Shown: positions 42,831-51,942, numbered from the stretch's first letter. The stretch: DNA of 64,000 nucleotides from Neobacillus sp. DY30 (GCF_030123065.1 NZ_CP126093.1:2670001-2734000); one strand, 5' to 3'. The notes: generated by a model from the letters alone, not told the origin. Numbers and translations are program-made.

Positions 42831-43004
42831 TTACATATTTTACACTAATGAATATTTATATAATTGCAGAATATCCAATATATTTCCAGTTAACAATATG
42901 TTATATTAAAATAATTTGGTTACTGCAACATCGAGTCTCTTAATTTTTTCAATCTCAGAACAAATAATTAGCATAGGGGTATTTAGAAAAACGGAGCTGA
43001 TTAG

Positions 43005-43520
43005 GTGCATATATTGTTGAATGGCTTGTTTCTTATTGCCGGATTGAAGTGGGGTGATTGGAGGAACTGGAGTAAATACCATTCCACCATTTTATTCTTT
43101 TGGTTTGGTGATTTGCTTTATAATTTCCTTTGTAAAGATTATCTAATGTGGGAGTACAAGGAAACGATGTTTGGACAAAATATCTTGCCTAATCATCTTA
43201 CAATTTCATTATTAATTATGTTTGTCGCATATCCAGCAACGGTGTTAATTTTTTTAGGGAATTTACCAGATAAGACTATGAAAAAAGTTTTGTGGTTACT
43301 TTTCTGGGTGGCATTATTCTCACTAGTAGAATACATAAATTTGCGATATCTTGACTTGATAGAGCATCATCACCAATGGACAATGGCATGGTCCGTTTTT
43401 TTCAACTTAATCGTTTTTTTTATACTGCTTTTACATAATAAGCACCCAATAGCAGCATTAATAATCTCCATTCCAATCATATTATTCTTTGTCATGTTTT
43501 TTGATGTACCGATTTATTGA
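43005..43520 (+). CDS. CBO0543-family-like integral membrane protein
   Basis: A 171-residue protein with about five hydrophobic helices and few charged residues. The first part, WGDWRNWSKYHSTILFFWFGDLLYNFL, and the later helices resemble the small Bacillus/Clostridium membrane family annotated CBO0543, of unknown function. GTG 43005 is 8 nt after GGAG. A second, diverged protein of this type lies at 59672-60229. No operon partner with a clear role is adjacent. Confidence 0.6.
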   Translation: MHILLNGLFLIAGLKWGDWRNWSKYHSTILFFWFGDLLYNFLCKDYLMWEYKETMFGQNILPNHLTISLLIMFVAYPATVLIFLGNLPDKTMKKVLWLLFWVALFSLVEYINLRYLDLIEHHHQWTMAWSVFFNLIVFFILLLHNKHPIAALIISIPIILFFVMFFDVPIY

Positions 43521-43587
43521 CATAAATGAGAATATATAACGAAATTTGGAAAAAACTAAAGGGAAATTAAGGTTGAGGGGATTAAAC

Positions 43588-44625
43588 ATGGATTTAATGA
43601 AACCAATTAATATTAGCTCCGAAAAATTAACTCCAGAAAACCCATTTACTGCTGTTGAAATGGGAAAGCTTTGGGCTACCTATGTAGGGAATAGCATGTC
43701 TCATAAGATTTTGCAGTATTTTCTAAAGAATGTAGAAGATGAGGATGTCAAAACACTTGTGGAGAATGGTCTTGCCCTAACTGTTGATTTTATGCAAACA
43801 ATTGAGAAGTTTTTAAAAAAAGAGGACTTTCCAATTCCTGTAGGATTTACTCAAGAGGACGTTAATCTCGGTGCCCCTCGTTTATTTGAAGACCAATTTT
43901 ATGTGCATTATTTGAAATATGCTGCAAAAGCGGGAATGAGTTTATATGGAATTGCAATTCCGTTGGTAATGAGGGAAGACATACGGGAATTTTTTATCCA
44001 TTGTAATGAAACGACCACAATTCTGCTAGGACAACTCAACAATGTATTAATTGAAAAAGGGTATATCATGAGGCCTCCAACCATCCCCGTTCCTAAAAAA
44101 GTGGACTTTATTAAAAAGGAAAACTATTTGAATGGTTTTTTTAGAGATGTTCGACAATTACATGCACTGGAAATCACACATCTATATGATAATATTGAGA
44201 ACAATATTACGAGTAAAGCTCTATTAATTGGTTTTAGCCAAGTAGCCAAGAAAGAAAAAGTGAGACAATTCTTAATAAGAGGAAAAGCCATTACCGATAG
44301 GGAAGTTCAACATTTTCAAGATAAACTCCATAAGGAAAATTTACCGTTCCCATCCCAAATTGACCATTTGGTGACTCCGTCCACTTTTTCACCATTTTCG
44401 GATCGACTCATGGTGTTTCACAAAGTGGATATGTTCTCAATTAAAATTCGGTCATTTGCAAACTCCATGGCTGTAAACGGTCGGAGAGATATTGGTTTAA
44501 TGTATTTGAAAGCACTGTCCGAGGTTTCTTTATTTGTAGAGGACGGGGCAAATATTTTAATTGATTATGGGTGGATGGAACAGCCTCCAAAAGCCATTGA
44601 TCGTGATGAATTGGCAGCTAAATAG
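43588..44625 (+). CDS. DUF3231 protein, internal duplication (copy 1)
   Basis: A 345-residue soluble helical protein built of two similar halves. Each half has a helix starting AxEMxxLW/AxEITHLY, a central segment (FPIPVGFTQEDVN...PRLFEDQFYVHYLKYAA versus LPFPSQIDHLV...SPFSDRLMVFHKVDM), a SLYGIA / IRSFAN helix, and a C-terminal MEQPPKA/MRPPTIP end. DUF3231 proteins occur in Bacillaceae, often several per genome, with a ferritin/CotF-like four-helix layout; function unknown. ATG 43588 is behind GAGGGG. A paralogue follows directly. Confidence 0.8.
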   Translation: MDLMKPINISSEKLTPENPFTAVEMGKLWATYVGNSMSHKILQYFLKNVEDEDVKTLVENGLALTVDFMQTIEKFLKKEDFPIPVGFTQEDVNLGAPRLFEDQFYVHYLKYAAKAGMSLYGIAIPLVMREDIREFFIHCNETTTILLGQLNNVLIEKGYIMRPPTIPVPKKVDFIKKENYLNGFFRDVRQLHALEITHLYDNIENNITSKALLIGFSQVAKKEKVRQFLIRGKAITDREVQHFQDKLHKENLPFPSQIDHLVTPSTFSPFSDRLMVFHKVDMFSIKIRSFANSMAVNGRRDIGLMYLKALSEVSLFVEDGANILIDYGWMEQPPKAIDRDELAAK

Positions 44626-44672
44626 TCTGATTAATATCTTGGAAGACCTATTAAAGCAAAAGGAAGATTGTT

Positions 44673-45710
44673 ATGGAACCAACTCGAATATCTTTAACAG
44701 CTCCAGAGATATCCAGTTTATGGACTCAATTTATGTTTGAAACCATGTCAATTGGTTTTATTCGTTACGCGCTTGAACACTTGGAAGACCAAGATATTAT
44801 CGAGATTTATAAAAACTCACTCGAGCTGTCAGAAAGACATGTTCAGAAGGTGAAGCAGTTTTTGGAGGGAGAAAATTATCCAATTCCAAAGGGCTTTACA
44901 GAGGAAGATGTAAACATTCATGCACCACGTCTCTTCCAAGATCCTTTCTATTTATACTATATGTACATAATGACTCTTCAGGGGCTAACAGGTTATTCTC
45001 TTTCAGTGAGTACTGCTATTCGCGCTGATCTACGGCAATATTATATTAACTGTAATACTGAAACGATGGTGCTATTTGAAAAAAACATCGAAGCACTTCT
45101 CACTAAAGGGCTTTTCTCGCGGCCGCCAGTCCTTCCCGCACCTGAAAATATTGACTTTGTAAAGCATCATAGTTTTTTGACTGGCTGGTTTGGGGAGCGG
45201 CGACCATTAACTGGTATTGAAATAGGGGATATTACCTTTAATATGAACAAGATGCATATGCATGTTGCATTAAAAGTTGGTTTTAGCCAAGTGGCTGCAT
45301 CCAAAAAAGTCCGACGATACATTAATAGGGGCATGGAAATTTCCACTAAACATATCGCGGCTTTTGAAAAAATTTTTCGTGAGGAAATGCTCAATTCTCC
45401 TGTATCCTGGCAATCTCATGTTACAAGCTCTACCACATCTCCTTTTTCAGATAAGTGGATGATGTATCAAGTCCAACTGTCGTCACAGATTGCAATTGCC
45501 TTTTATGGCACGGCTTTGAGTGTTACATCCAGGGCAGACATTGCAGAAAAATATATGGCAATGACGTTAGAACTCGTTAGATTTGCTGAAGACGGAGCCA
45601 ATTTAATGATTGAAAATGGGTGGATGGAAGAACCGCCTAAGGCAAGTGATCGCAGAACATTAACAAAAGGTAAAAAAGAAGGTATTGAAAATCATAATCA
45701 GGAAAAGTAA
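44673..45710 (+). CDS. DUF3231 protein, internal duplication (copy 2)
   Basis: A 345-residue paralogue of the preceding gene, with the same two-half layout and blocks (FPIPxGFTxEDVN-xxAPRLFxDxFY becomes YPIPKGFTEEDVNIHAPRLFQDPFY; shared GFSQVA-K-KVR; shared PFSDxWMxxxxV and EDGANLMIENGWMEEPPKASDR). ATG 44673 follows AAAGGAAG. The 47-bp gap and shared terminator imply cotranscription. The two copies have diverged widely, so the tandem duplication is old or they were brought together. Confidence 0.8.
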   Translation: MEPTRISLTAPEISSLWTQFMFETMSIGFIRYALEHLEDQDIIEIYKNSLELSERHVQKVKQFLEGENYPIPKGFTEEDVNIHAPRLFQDPFYLYYMYIMTLQGLTGYSLSVSTAIRADLRQYYINCNTETMVLFEKNIEALLTKGLFSRPPVLPAPENIDFVKHHSFLTGWFGERRPLTGIEIGDITFNMNKMHMHVALKVGFSQVAASKKVRRYINRGMEISTKHIAAFEKIFREEMLNSPVSWQSHVTSSTTSPFSDKWMMYQVQLSSQIAIAFYGTALSVTSRADIAEKYMAMTLELVRFAEDGANLMIENGWMEEPPKASDRRTLTKGKKEGIENHNQEK

Positions 45711-45722
45711 ATTAGTAAAGGA

Positions 45723-45750
45723 GGGTAGATTCCAAATCTATCCTTTTTTT
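45723..45750 (+). terminator. Rho-independent terminator just upstream of fosB
   Basis: GGGTAGATT (45723-45731) pairs with AAATCTATCC (45734-45743) across a tiny CCA loop; seven T residues follow. The fosB ribosome site starts about 4 nt after the last T. Confidence 0.88.
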
Positions 45751-45767
45751 AGTAAGGAGGTAATCAG

Positions 45768-46187
45768 ATGATTAAAGGATTAAATCATTTTTTATTTTCT
45801 GTATCCGATTTAGAAAAATCGATTGAGTTTTATCAAAATGTGTTTGAAGCAAAGTTGTTAGTCAAGGGGAGGAGCACGGCTTATTTTAATTTAAATGGAA
45901 TGTGGCTGGCGTTAAATGTTGAAAAAGATATACCTCGTAATGAAATACATCAATCCTATACTCATATTGCATTTTCAATTGAAGAAGAAGACTTTGAAAC
46001 CATGTATGAAAAATTAGAGACATTGGGTGTCAACATTTTACCTGGCCGCTCAAGGGATAGGAAAGATAAAAAATCTATTTACTTCACAGATCCAGACGGT
46101 CATAAATTTGAATTTCATACTGGGACATTACAGGACAGATTAGATTACTATAAACAAGAGAAAAAACATATGGAGTTTTATCAATAA
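45768..46187 (+). CDS. fosB: Metallothiol transferase FosB (fosfomycin resistance)
   Basis: A 139-residue VOC-fold enzyme that opens the fosfomycin epoxide by adding bacillithiol (or cysteine) with a divalent metal. The metal ligands His7 (GLNHFLF), His66 (YTHIAF) and Glu115 (HKFEFHTG) are all in place. The C-terminal [21 protein letters not shown] matches B. subtilis FosB almost residue for residue. ATG 45768 has AAGGAGGT. FosB is intrinsic to many Bacillus. Its expression must cross the terminator 17 nt upstream, or start from a promoter not seen. Confidence 0.96.
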   Translation: MIKGLNHFLFSVSDLEKSIEFYQNVFEAKLLVKGRSTAYFNLNGMWLALNVEKDIPRNEIHQSYTHIAFSIEEEDFETMYEKLETLGVNILPGRSRDRKDKKSIYFTDPDGHKFEFHTGTLQDRLDYYKQEKKHMEFYQ

Positions 46188-46303
46188 GAGATTGTTTGGA
46201 GACTTACTTTTTTGTTTCATTATTTAGAATAAACCAATTATAATGAAAAAGAATAGCTTATGTACCTTGTGGGGCTAGATTAATTAAATTGGAGAGTAAT
46301 AGT

Positions 46304-47047
46304 ATGACGCGTTTTGCGATACTAACAGATGTTCATGGAAACGCACCAGCATTGAAAGCGGTACTAAAAGAAATTGATGAGAGAAGAGACGTTGACCATA
46401 TTTATTGTTTAGGGGATATGCTTGGCATTGGTCCTGATTCCAATGAAGTATTAGAAATGCTTTTTTCTAGAAGTGATGTATCGATGATAACAGGGAATCA
46501 TGATGAGGCCATTTTAGCCTTGGCTAAGGGCGAGGAATATCCTCGAAGTCATATACATGTAAAAGAACATCATCAATGGATAGTTGATAGACTAGACCCG
46601 TCTTTTATACCGAAATTAGAGCAGCTGCCTAGGCTGCAGAATGTCACCATAGATGGTTATTCCATCCTATTTATTCATTATCAAATAGAAAATAGCAAGC
46701 TCAATGAACACATAAGCAGGGATCATTTTTCTTCAATTGTCGAACCTAGTACGGAAAACATGGAGACATTATTCTTTGATAAAAAGGCTGATTTGATTTG
46801 TTTCGGCCATCATCATCCGCTTCATTATTTTGCCGGGAAGCATACAGTATACCTTAATCCTGGATCGTTAGGCTGTAACCATAAACCACTTGCTCCTTAT
46901 GCAATTTTTACCGTTATTAATAATGTTGTAGATGTGAGTTTGAAAGAAGTGGCATACGATAACACTGCCTTTTTAAAATCCTATGACACCCTGCAAGTCC
47001 CTGAACGTGAATTTATTTTAAAAGTGTTCCATGGAAACCAACTATAG
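46304..47047 (+). CDS. Metallophosphoesterase, YfcE-like
   Basis: A 247-residue calcineurin-fold phosphoesterase with the two-metal motifs FAILTDVHGNAPAL (DxH), YCLGDMLGIGPDS (GDxxxxGP), MITGNHDEA (GNHD), ILFIHYQ (xxxH) and CFGHHHPLHY (GHHH), plus the NPGSLG end. Substrate unknown; relatives hydrolyse cyclic phosphodiesters. ATG 46304 with GGAGAG was preferred to TTG 46289. Its 3' end lies just before the start of the nucleotidyltransferase. Confidence 0.87.
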   Translation: MTRFAILTDVHGNAPALKAVLKEIDERRDVDHIYCLGDMLGIGPDSNEVLEMLFSRSDVSMITGNHDEAILALAKGEEYPRSHIHVKEHHQWIVDRLDPSFIPKLEQLPRLQNVTIDGYSILFIHYQIENSKLNEHISRDHFSSIVEPSTENMETLFFDKKADLICFGHHHPLHYFAGKHTVYLNPGSLGCNHKPLAPYAIFTVINNVVDVSLKEVAYDNTAFLKSYDTLQVPEREFILKVFHGNQL

Positions 47048-47060
47048 AGGTGATCATTTT

Positions 47061-47708
47061 TTGCGAACAGATTATGACAATTGGGAGCCATTAACAGTTT
47101 CTAACATAGTTGACCTTTTTACTGATCTTCCAATTACTTGGTGTTTGGCGGGGGGCTGGGCATTAGATTTACATTTAGGTAAACAAAGCAGGCAACATAG
47201 TGATATAGATGTAATCATTCTTCGAGACGAACAAGAATCTTCGTACGATTTTTTAAGCAGGGAATGGAAATTATATAAAGCTCAAGACGGCGTTCTTATG
47301 CCTTGGGTACAGGGTGAGTTCTTAACTGACACAACCGATGTTTGGGTTAGTAAAAATTCAGATTCACCTTGGGCTTTTCAGGTAATGTTAGTAGATACTT
47401 TCGAAAACAATTGGATTTATCGAAGAGAAAAATCTGTCAAGAAGCCAGTGAATGAAATAATCGTAAGAACAAATGATGGGATTCCTTATTTAAGATCGGA
47501 AATCCAGCTTTTGTATAAGGGAGGTTCATCCAAGGTTCGTGAGAAAGATTTTCATGATCTTCAAACCATGCTACCTATTCTGACATCACAAGAAAAAGCA
47601 TGGCTATCACAATCTCTACAACAGCAATTTCCAGAAGGACATCTTTGGATTTCTTATTTACAAAAAGACAATAAAGAAAAAGAAATTAGAGGAGCAAAAA
47701 AATGTTGA
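47061..47708 (+). CDS. Nucleotidyltransferase-fold protein, aminoglycoside adenylyltransferase-like
   Basis: A 215-residue protein with the polymerase-beta-like nucleotidyltransferase signature CLAGGWALDLHLG...HSDIDVIIL, in which GGW and DxD bind ATP and Mg. This GGWAxD form resembles family 2'' aminoglycoside adenylyltransferases and lincosamide nucleotidyltransferases, but related proteins of unknown substrate are common in Bacillus, so resistance is not shown. TTG 47061, 7 nt after GAGGTGATC, was chosen; ATG 47031 lacks a ribosome site and overlaps the previous gene. It overlaps the next gene by 7 nt. Confidence 0.7.
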   Translation: MRTDYDNWEPLTVSNIVDLFTDLPITWCLAGGWALDLHLGKQSRQHSDIDVIILRDEQESSYDFLSREWKLYKAQDGVLMPWVQGEFLTDTTDVWVSKNSDSPWAFQVMLVDTFENNWIYRREKSVKKPVNEIIVRTNDGIPYLRSEIQLLYKGGSSKVREKDFHDLQTMLPILTSQEKAWLSQSLQQQFPEGHLWISYLQKDNKEKEIRGAKKC

Positions 47709-48529
47709 CGAAAGAAGACTTAGAAAATATAAAAACACTTCAAGAAATTTGTGAGCAAGAAGGAAATCTCCTGCTAAAGCTTAATTATGATATGCTACAA
47801 AGTAGATCCGAAAAACGCAAGGAAGACTTTTTCCATTATGAAGCTGAGAAGCTAGTTGGATTCCTGGGAAGCTATTATTTTGGCAATAAGGTAGAAATTT
47901 GCGGTATGGTACACCCAGATTACAGAAGAAAAGGAGTTTTTTCCAAGCTCCTTGAAGAAGCACTTGAGGAAGCAAAAAATCGAGAGGCTAGGACTATTTT
48001 ATTAAATGCTCCAACAGAATCTCAATCAGCAAAGGGGTTTTTAAAGAACATACCTTGCACCTTATCGATGATAGAATATCAAATGAAATGGGAGGAGAAT
48101 TCAGAATTATCTGATGATCAAACAATAAAAGTACGACCTTCTATTTCAGGAGATGACTCAGAAGCCGAGATACAACTCGACGTCCAATGTTTCGGGTTAA
48201 ATGAAAAAGAAGCACGTCAGTATAAGCAGGAAACGAAAGAACTTGAAACCGATATCAGATTAATTATTGAAGTAGATGGTAAAATTGCTGGGAAAATGCG
48301 ACTCTCCGAAATGAACGGTGAAGCCTGGATATATGGATTTGCTGTTTTTCCAGGACTTCAGGGTAAAGGGATAGGAAGAAAAGCGCTCTCGAAAGTGGTA
48401 AAAATGGAAGACGAAAAAGGATTTTCAATTTTTCTTGAGGTTGAGGCTAAAAATGCTAATGCCTTAAGGCTCTATGAATCATGTGGATTTAGAAGTTATC
48501 ATTCCCAAGAGTACTATAAAGTAAATTAG
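47702..48529 (+). CDS. Double-domain GNAT acetyltransferase
   Basis: A 275-residue protein with two GNAT domains. The first has VHPDYRRKGVFSKLLEEALEEAKN (acetyl-CoA loop R-R-K-G-V) and the second has VFPGLQGKGIGRKALSKVVKMEDEKGFSIFLEVEAKNANALRLYESCGFRSYHSQEYY. The arrangement resembles mycothiol synthase-type tandem GNATs, common in Bacillus (bacillithiol is made differently), so function is unknown. ATG 47702 overlaps the nucleotidyltransferase stop, suggesting translational coupling. Confidence 0.85.
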   Translation: MLTKEDLENIKTLQEICEQEGNLLLKLNYDMLQSRSEKRKEDFFHYEAEKLVGFLGSYYFGNKVEICGMVHPDYRRKGVFSKLLEEALEEAKNREARTILLNAPTESQSAKGFLKNIPCTLSMIEYQMKWEENSELSDDQTIKVRPSISGDDSEAEIQLDVQCFGLNEKEARQYKQETKELETDIRLIIEVDGKIAGKMRLSEMNGEAWIYGFAVFPGLQGKGIGRKALSKVVKMEDEKGFSIFLEVEAKNANALRLYESCGFRSYHSQEYYKVN

Positions 48530-48594
48530 TGAGGGATTTTTAAAGACCATCACTACTAAATTTTTTATTTTTCCAGTAAATAATAGGAGACAAA

Positions 48595-48615
48595 TGTAAC
48601 CGTTTACATTATAAT
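48595..48615 (+). promoter_or_regulatory. cre site and -10 box before small Cys-rich gene
   Basis: TGTAACCGTTTACA (48595-48608) fits the CcpA cre consensus TGWAANCGNTNWCA at every fixed position; flanked by AA and TT it is an 18-bp inverted repeat. A perfect TATAAT (48610-48615) follows by one base, so the cre overlaps the spacer and -35 region, expected to repress transcription when CcpA is active. Confidence 0.6.
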
Positions 48616-48647
48616 AATAGTAAGAACTAGGGGAGGGGAAACTTACC

Positions 48648-48779
48648 ATGGAATTATTATTAGAACAATGCGAACATAACAAGACAGAAAAACCTTGCGA
48701 AGAGTGTGCCCCAACAAAAGATAATGATGAAAACATCGATTTATATGAGTATGATTACTATAAAAGAATATGGTTTTAA
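48648..48779 (+). CDS. Small Cys-rich acidic protein, unknown
   Basis: ATG 48648 has GGGGAGGGG about 9 nt upstream and opens a 43-residue frame, MELLLEQCEHNKTEKPCEEC followed by an acidic stretch and YEYDYYKRIWF. The cysteines are C8, C17 and C20; with His10 they could bind zinc. It has its own promoter-like region and a terminator, so it is probably a real single-gene unit under carbon catabolite control. No family recognised. Confidence 0.55.
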   Translation: MELLLEQCEHNKTEKPCEECAPTKDNDENIDLYEYDYYKRIWF

Positions 48780-48807
48780 GAATAACAATAGCTACTATTA
48801 AAACTGG

Positions 48808-48846
48808 AAAAATTGACGTGTGAAATGCCACACGTCAATTTTTTTA
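48808..48846. terminator. Bidirectional terminator
   Basis: AAATTGACGTGTG and CACACGTCAATTT form a 13-bp stem with T-runs on both strands. It serves the small Cys-rich gene and the DUF2383 gene. Confidence 0.9.
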
Positions 48847-48853
48847 TTAGATA

Positions 48854-49282
48854 TTAGTGGTATAAATGTTGCAGTTGTTCGACATGTCTACGGCTCGTAT
48901 CAATTACATCTTCTGCAAGCTTTCTGCTTTCTGGGTCAAGGTCACCCCTTACCAGTTCCTCAGAATATTGAACTCCATATTGATCTAAACCTTTCACAGC
49001 ATCTTCTATCATTTCCTTTGTATCATCCGGAAGCATGACTTTATGCATAAAACTATGCATGGAACCAGAGAAGCCTTCATCGTCAGATGGGACACCGCCA
49101 AGATTTTGAATCCGCTCAGCTAATTTTTGAGCATTCAGTTTAACTTCCTGCTGCATAGATTGGAAGACCTTCTTTAATTCAACATCTTCAGCCTTTTGAA
49201 TGTAGTGTTCAAAAGAGCGAATTCCCATATATGTACCTCTTAATAAGGTATTTAATTCCTCAATAACTGTCTCATTTGTCAT
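48854..49282 (-). CDS. DUF2383 ferritin-like protein
   Basis: A 142-residue four-helix-type protein (ETVIEELNTLLRGTYMGIRSFEHYIQKAED and VFQSMQQEVKLNAQKLAERIQNLGG...ESRKLAEDVIDTSRRHVEQLQHLY) matching DUF2383, the PA2169-type ferritin-like family. Acidic and His residues (E, H in FEHYI and RRHVEQL) could hold a diiron site. Function is unknown. ATG 49282 has GAAGGAG at about 9 nt. The open frame extends 17 codons upstream, without a good ribosome site. Related proteins are often spore- or stress-associated in Bacillus. Confidence 0.8.
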   Translation of the reverse strand: MTNETVIEELNTLLRGTYMGIRSFEHYIQKAEDVELKKVFQSMQQEVKLNAQKLAERIQNLGGVPSDDEGFSGSMHSFMHKVMLPDDTKEMIEDAVKGLDQYGVQYSEELVRGDLDPESRKLAEDVIDTSRRHVEQLQHLYH

Positions 49283-49338
49283 ATTATCAGCTCCTTCAAA
49301 CTTATTATGCGGTTTGGAAGCTGTGGTATACAATGTGA

Positions 49339-49950
49339 TTACATTTTAAATACATGTTGTCCAATTACATGTGTGGTGGTTCTTGAATCAAGCCAACGGC
49401 TGGTAGCAATAGCAGGATTGTAGAAAAATAATGCTCCCTGAACCAATTGCCTTTGATTAGAAAGGGCTGCTTTCACAGCTTGAAATGACTCCTCATCCGC
49501 AGGCTCATTGATTTCACCATTTTGAACAGGTTGGAATTGACCAGGAGCATAGATGACTTCTTTGATGGTGTTTGGAAATTGATGATTTTCGACTCTGTTA
49601 AGAACGACACAAGCGACGGCAATCTTCCCCTCTAAAGGTTCTGTTTGTGCCTCAGCTCTAACTAATCGTGCAAGCAAATCTATTTCTTGGTTTGATAGAG
49701 TTTGTTTCACAGTTTCTTTTATTTTTGGTTCGACTGTCCTGCTAGATTTATTTGTATGAACTTCTTGACCAGGGTAAATGAGATTTAAATTGGAAATTTC
49801 AGGATTCCCATCAGCTAATTCCTGAAGGGTTAAATGATGATCTCTTGCAATTTTTGACATTGTGTCTCCAGGTTTAACCGTATAAGCAAAAGCGGGGGAA
49901 GAAAATAGTAGTAATGTGGCAAGTGTTAATAAAGTAATTAGTTTTTTCAT
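49339..49950 (-). CDS. LysM plus SleB/CwlJ-type cell-wall hydrolase
   Basis: A 203-residue secreted hydrolase: signal peptide (MKKLITLLTLATLLLFSSPAFA), one LysM (YTVKPGDTMSKIARDHHLTLQELADGNPEI...IYPGQEV), a linker, and a Hydrolase_2 domain (LARLVRAEAQTEPLEGKIAVACVVLNRVENHQFP...GQFQPV) with the conserved Glu of AEAQ. SleB/CwlJ-type domains cleave cortex peptidoglycan; the LysM layout is like B. subtilis YkvT. It could act in vegetative wall turnover or in germination. Fits the germination theme of the window. Confidence 0.88.
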   Translation of the reverse strand: MKKLITLLTLATLLLFSSPAFAYTVKPGDTMSKIARDHHLTLQELADGNPEISNLNLIYPGQEVHTNKSSRTVEPKIKETVKQTLSNQEIDLLARLVRAEAQTEPLEGKIAVACVVLNRVENHQFPNTIKEVIYAPGQFQPVQNGEINEPADEESFQAVKAALSNQRQLVQGALFFYNPAIATSRWLDSRTTTHVIGQHVFKM

Positions 49951-50250
49951 TATTCTAGTCCTCCAAGTTGGTTTAATGTATTTAAATCTATTACTATGAG
50001 TTGAAAAAATAGAATAGTATTACAGTTCATTTACATAGAGACGACAATTTGGAGTCTATGAAGGTTAAGGAATTATCTTCCAAATTAGTAGATATGATGA
50101 GTTGGAAATTGAAATTATGTGTTGAATCAAATAAATGAAAGTAACAAAGGATAATTTTAGAATTATTTAGCAAAGCATATAAGTTTGTTTCTTGTTTTTC
50201 TATTGTTACTATAGAAACATACCTTTATAAAGAAAGGACTAATAAATATA
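49951..50250. other. Divergent intergenic region, 300 bp
   Basis: AT-rich spacer between the divergent hydrolase and LLM oxidoreductase genes. Both promoters must lie here, but no clear -35/-10 pair stands out. No RNA motif or repeat was recognised. Confidence 0.4.
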
Positions 50251-51252
50251 ATGGGAACTTTTAATATACCTGTATCAGTCTTAAATCTAGCTCCAATCCG
50301 TGAAGGACGGACATCGCAACAAGCAATAGAAGAAATGGTCGATTTAGCGAAAGCAACCGAGGCAATGGGCTATGAGCGTTACTGGATTGCTGAACACCAT
50401 AACTCACCAACTCTAGTTAGTTCAGCTACAGCCATACTCATTAAACATACATTGGAACATACCAAAACAATCAAGGTCGGTTCTGGTGGAATTATGCTGC
50501 CAAACCATTCCCCGCTTGTCGTAGCAGAACAATTCGGCACATTGGCAACCATTTATCCAAATCGAGTGGAACTTGGGCTTGGACGGGCTCCAGGAACAGA
50601 TATGATGACGGCTAACGCGTTGCGTCGTTCAAAAAATGATTCGGTCTATACCTTTCCAGAGGATGTTCAGGCATTGCTAACTTATTTTGGACCAGAAGAG
50701 CACCAAGGTTATGTAAAAGCGTATCCGGGTGTGGATACCAATGTTCCAATTTATATTTTGGGGTCATCCACAGACTCCGCCTATTTAGCAGCTAGCTTAG
50801 GTCTGCCATATGTATTTGCTTCACATTTTGCGCCAAAATTCATGGGTGAAGCGATTAAAATTTATCGCGAGCGGTTCCAGCCTTCTGAGTATCTAGATAA
50901 ACCATATATGATGGTGTGTTTAAATGTGATAGGAGCGGAAACGGATGAAGAGGCTAAATCCCTGCAAACCACCATGCATCAGTTTTTCCTAAACGTGGTT
51001 CGCGGTACACGTAATCCATTGCAGCCGCCTGTTGATAGTATGGATGGAATTTGGAATCCAATGGAAGAAGAAATGGCAAAATCTATGTCAAGCGTAACCT
51101 TATTGGGAAGCAAGGAAACCATCCAGCAACAGCTGACAAGCTTCCAAGACTATTATGGTGTCGATGAAATTATGGCAGTGTCGTATATTTATGATCCTGT
51201 GAAACAAAGACGTTCTTATGAAATATTTAAAGAAGTGGTGGAGGGGAAGTAA
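50251..51252 (+). CDS. LLM class flavin-dependent oxidoreductase (luciferase-like)
   Basis: A 333-residue (beta/alpha)8-barrel monooxygenase of the bacterial luciferase superfamily. [66 protein letters not shown], and [27 protein letters not shown] are typical of the YhbW/YwcH/LuxA-like group that uses FMNH2. The substrate is unknown. ATG 50251 has AAAGGAC about 12 nt upstream, a wide spacing. Single-gene unit with terminator. Confidence 0.9.
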   Translation: MGTFNIPVSVLNLAPIREGRTSQQAIEEMVDLAKATEAMGYERYWIAEHHNSPTLVSSATAILIKHTLEHTKTIKVGSGGIMLPNHSPLVVAEQFGTLATIYPNRVELGLGRAPGTDMMTANALRRSKNDSVYTFPEDVQALLTYFGPEEHQGYVKAYPGVDTNVPIYILGSSTDSAYLAASLGLPYVFASHFAPKFMGEAIKIYRERFQPSEYLDKPYMMVCLNVIGAETDEEAKSLQTTMHQFFLNVVRGTRNPLQPPVDSMDGIWNPMEEEMAKSMSSVTLLGSKETIQQQLTSFQDYYGVDEIMAVSYIYDPVKQRRSYEIFKEVVEGK

Positions 51253-51316
51253 TTTTCTCTTCAGGGATTGTTCCGGAATTGTTTTTCTGAATAATAGTAT
51301 ACCTGCTATAAAAAAA

Positions 51317-51342
51317 GACGTATTACATACGTCCTTTTTTTT
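51317..51342 (+). terminator. Rho-independent terminator of LLM gene
   Basis: GACGTAT (51317-51323) and ATACGTC (51327-51333) pair over a TAC loop, followed by a run of eight T. Confidence 0.88.
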
Positions 51343-51444
51343 GTGCTCTTAGTGAATAACAATTAATAGGCTTATATAAGCAAAAGTAATCACGCCCTCA
51401 GCACTTACCACATAGGATGGTGTATTAAAAGCGGGGTGATTTAG

Positions 51445-51942
51445 GTGAATAATTGGTTAAAAGCCGGTATTTTACTATATCTTTCGCTGCTGTTTTTTGG
51501 GAGTTTTATAGCAATAGGCATCGTATGGACTGGAGCACTTGATGAATCACTGCCATTTATTGATGACATAAAAATATTTTTATACTATTTCTTCGCAGGC
51601 TCCATTGGAGGCTCATTGCGGCACTTATACATGTTCTGTTCTCATTACATGAAAGATGAATTAAACGACTATAGGGAATGGATTATGTACATTTTCTACC
51701 CGATATTCGCAACAGGTACAGCAATTGTGGCAGTCACCTTAATCCAAAGCGGGATCTTATTAATTGAATTCGTTGACTTCGAAGATACCCCTTACGCACA
51801 AATAAGCTTCGCCTTCTTCGTCGGATTTGGATTCAACCGCTTCGTAAACAAACTAAACGCCGTATCAAAAGACATCTTCAAAACCAATCCACAGCAAACA
51901 AACAACGGAGAAACAAAACCAAAACAGCCAGAGTCCGAATAG
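51445..51942 (+). CDS. Hypothetical membrane protein with four helices
   Basis: A 165-residue membrane protein with hydrophobic segments near residues 5-28, 43-58, 80-108 and 117-135, and a polar C-terminal tail rich in Asn/Gln/Pro/Lys. GTG 51445 is behind GGGGTGA. The pattern LYYFFAGSIGGSLRHLYMFCSHYM recalls no family I know. The C-terminal stop overlaps the terminator stem. Confidence 0.6.
   Translation: MNNWLKAGILLYLSLLFFGSFIAIGIVWTGALDESLPFIDDIKIFLYYFFAGSIGGSLRHLYMFCSHYMKDELNDYREWIMYIFYPIFATGTAIVAVTLIQSGILLIEFVDFEDTPYAQISFAFFVGFGFNRFVNKLNAVSKDIFKTNPQQTNNGETKPKQPESE

Noticed and set aside
47061-47708. Call as a true aminoglycoside resistance gene
   Set aside because: Only the generic nucleotidyltransferase motif is visible; many chromosomal relatives have no known resistance role.
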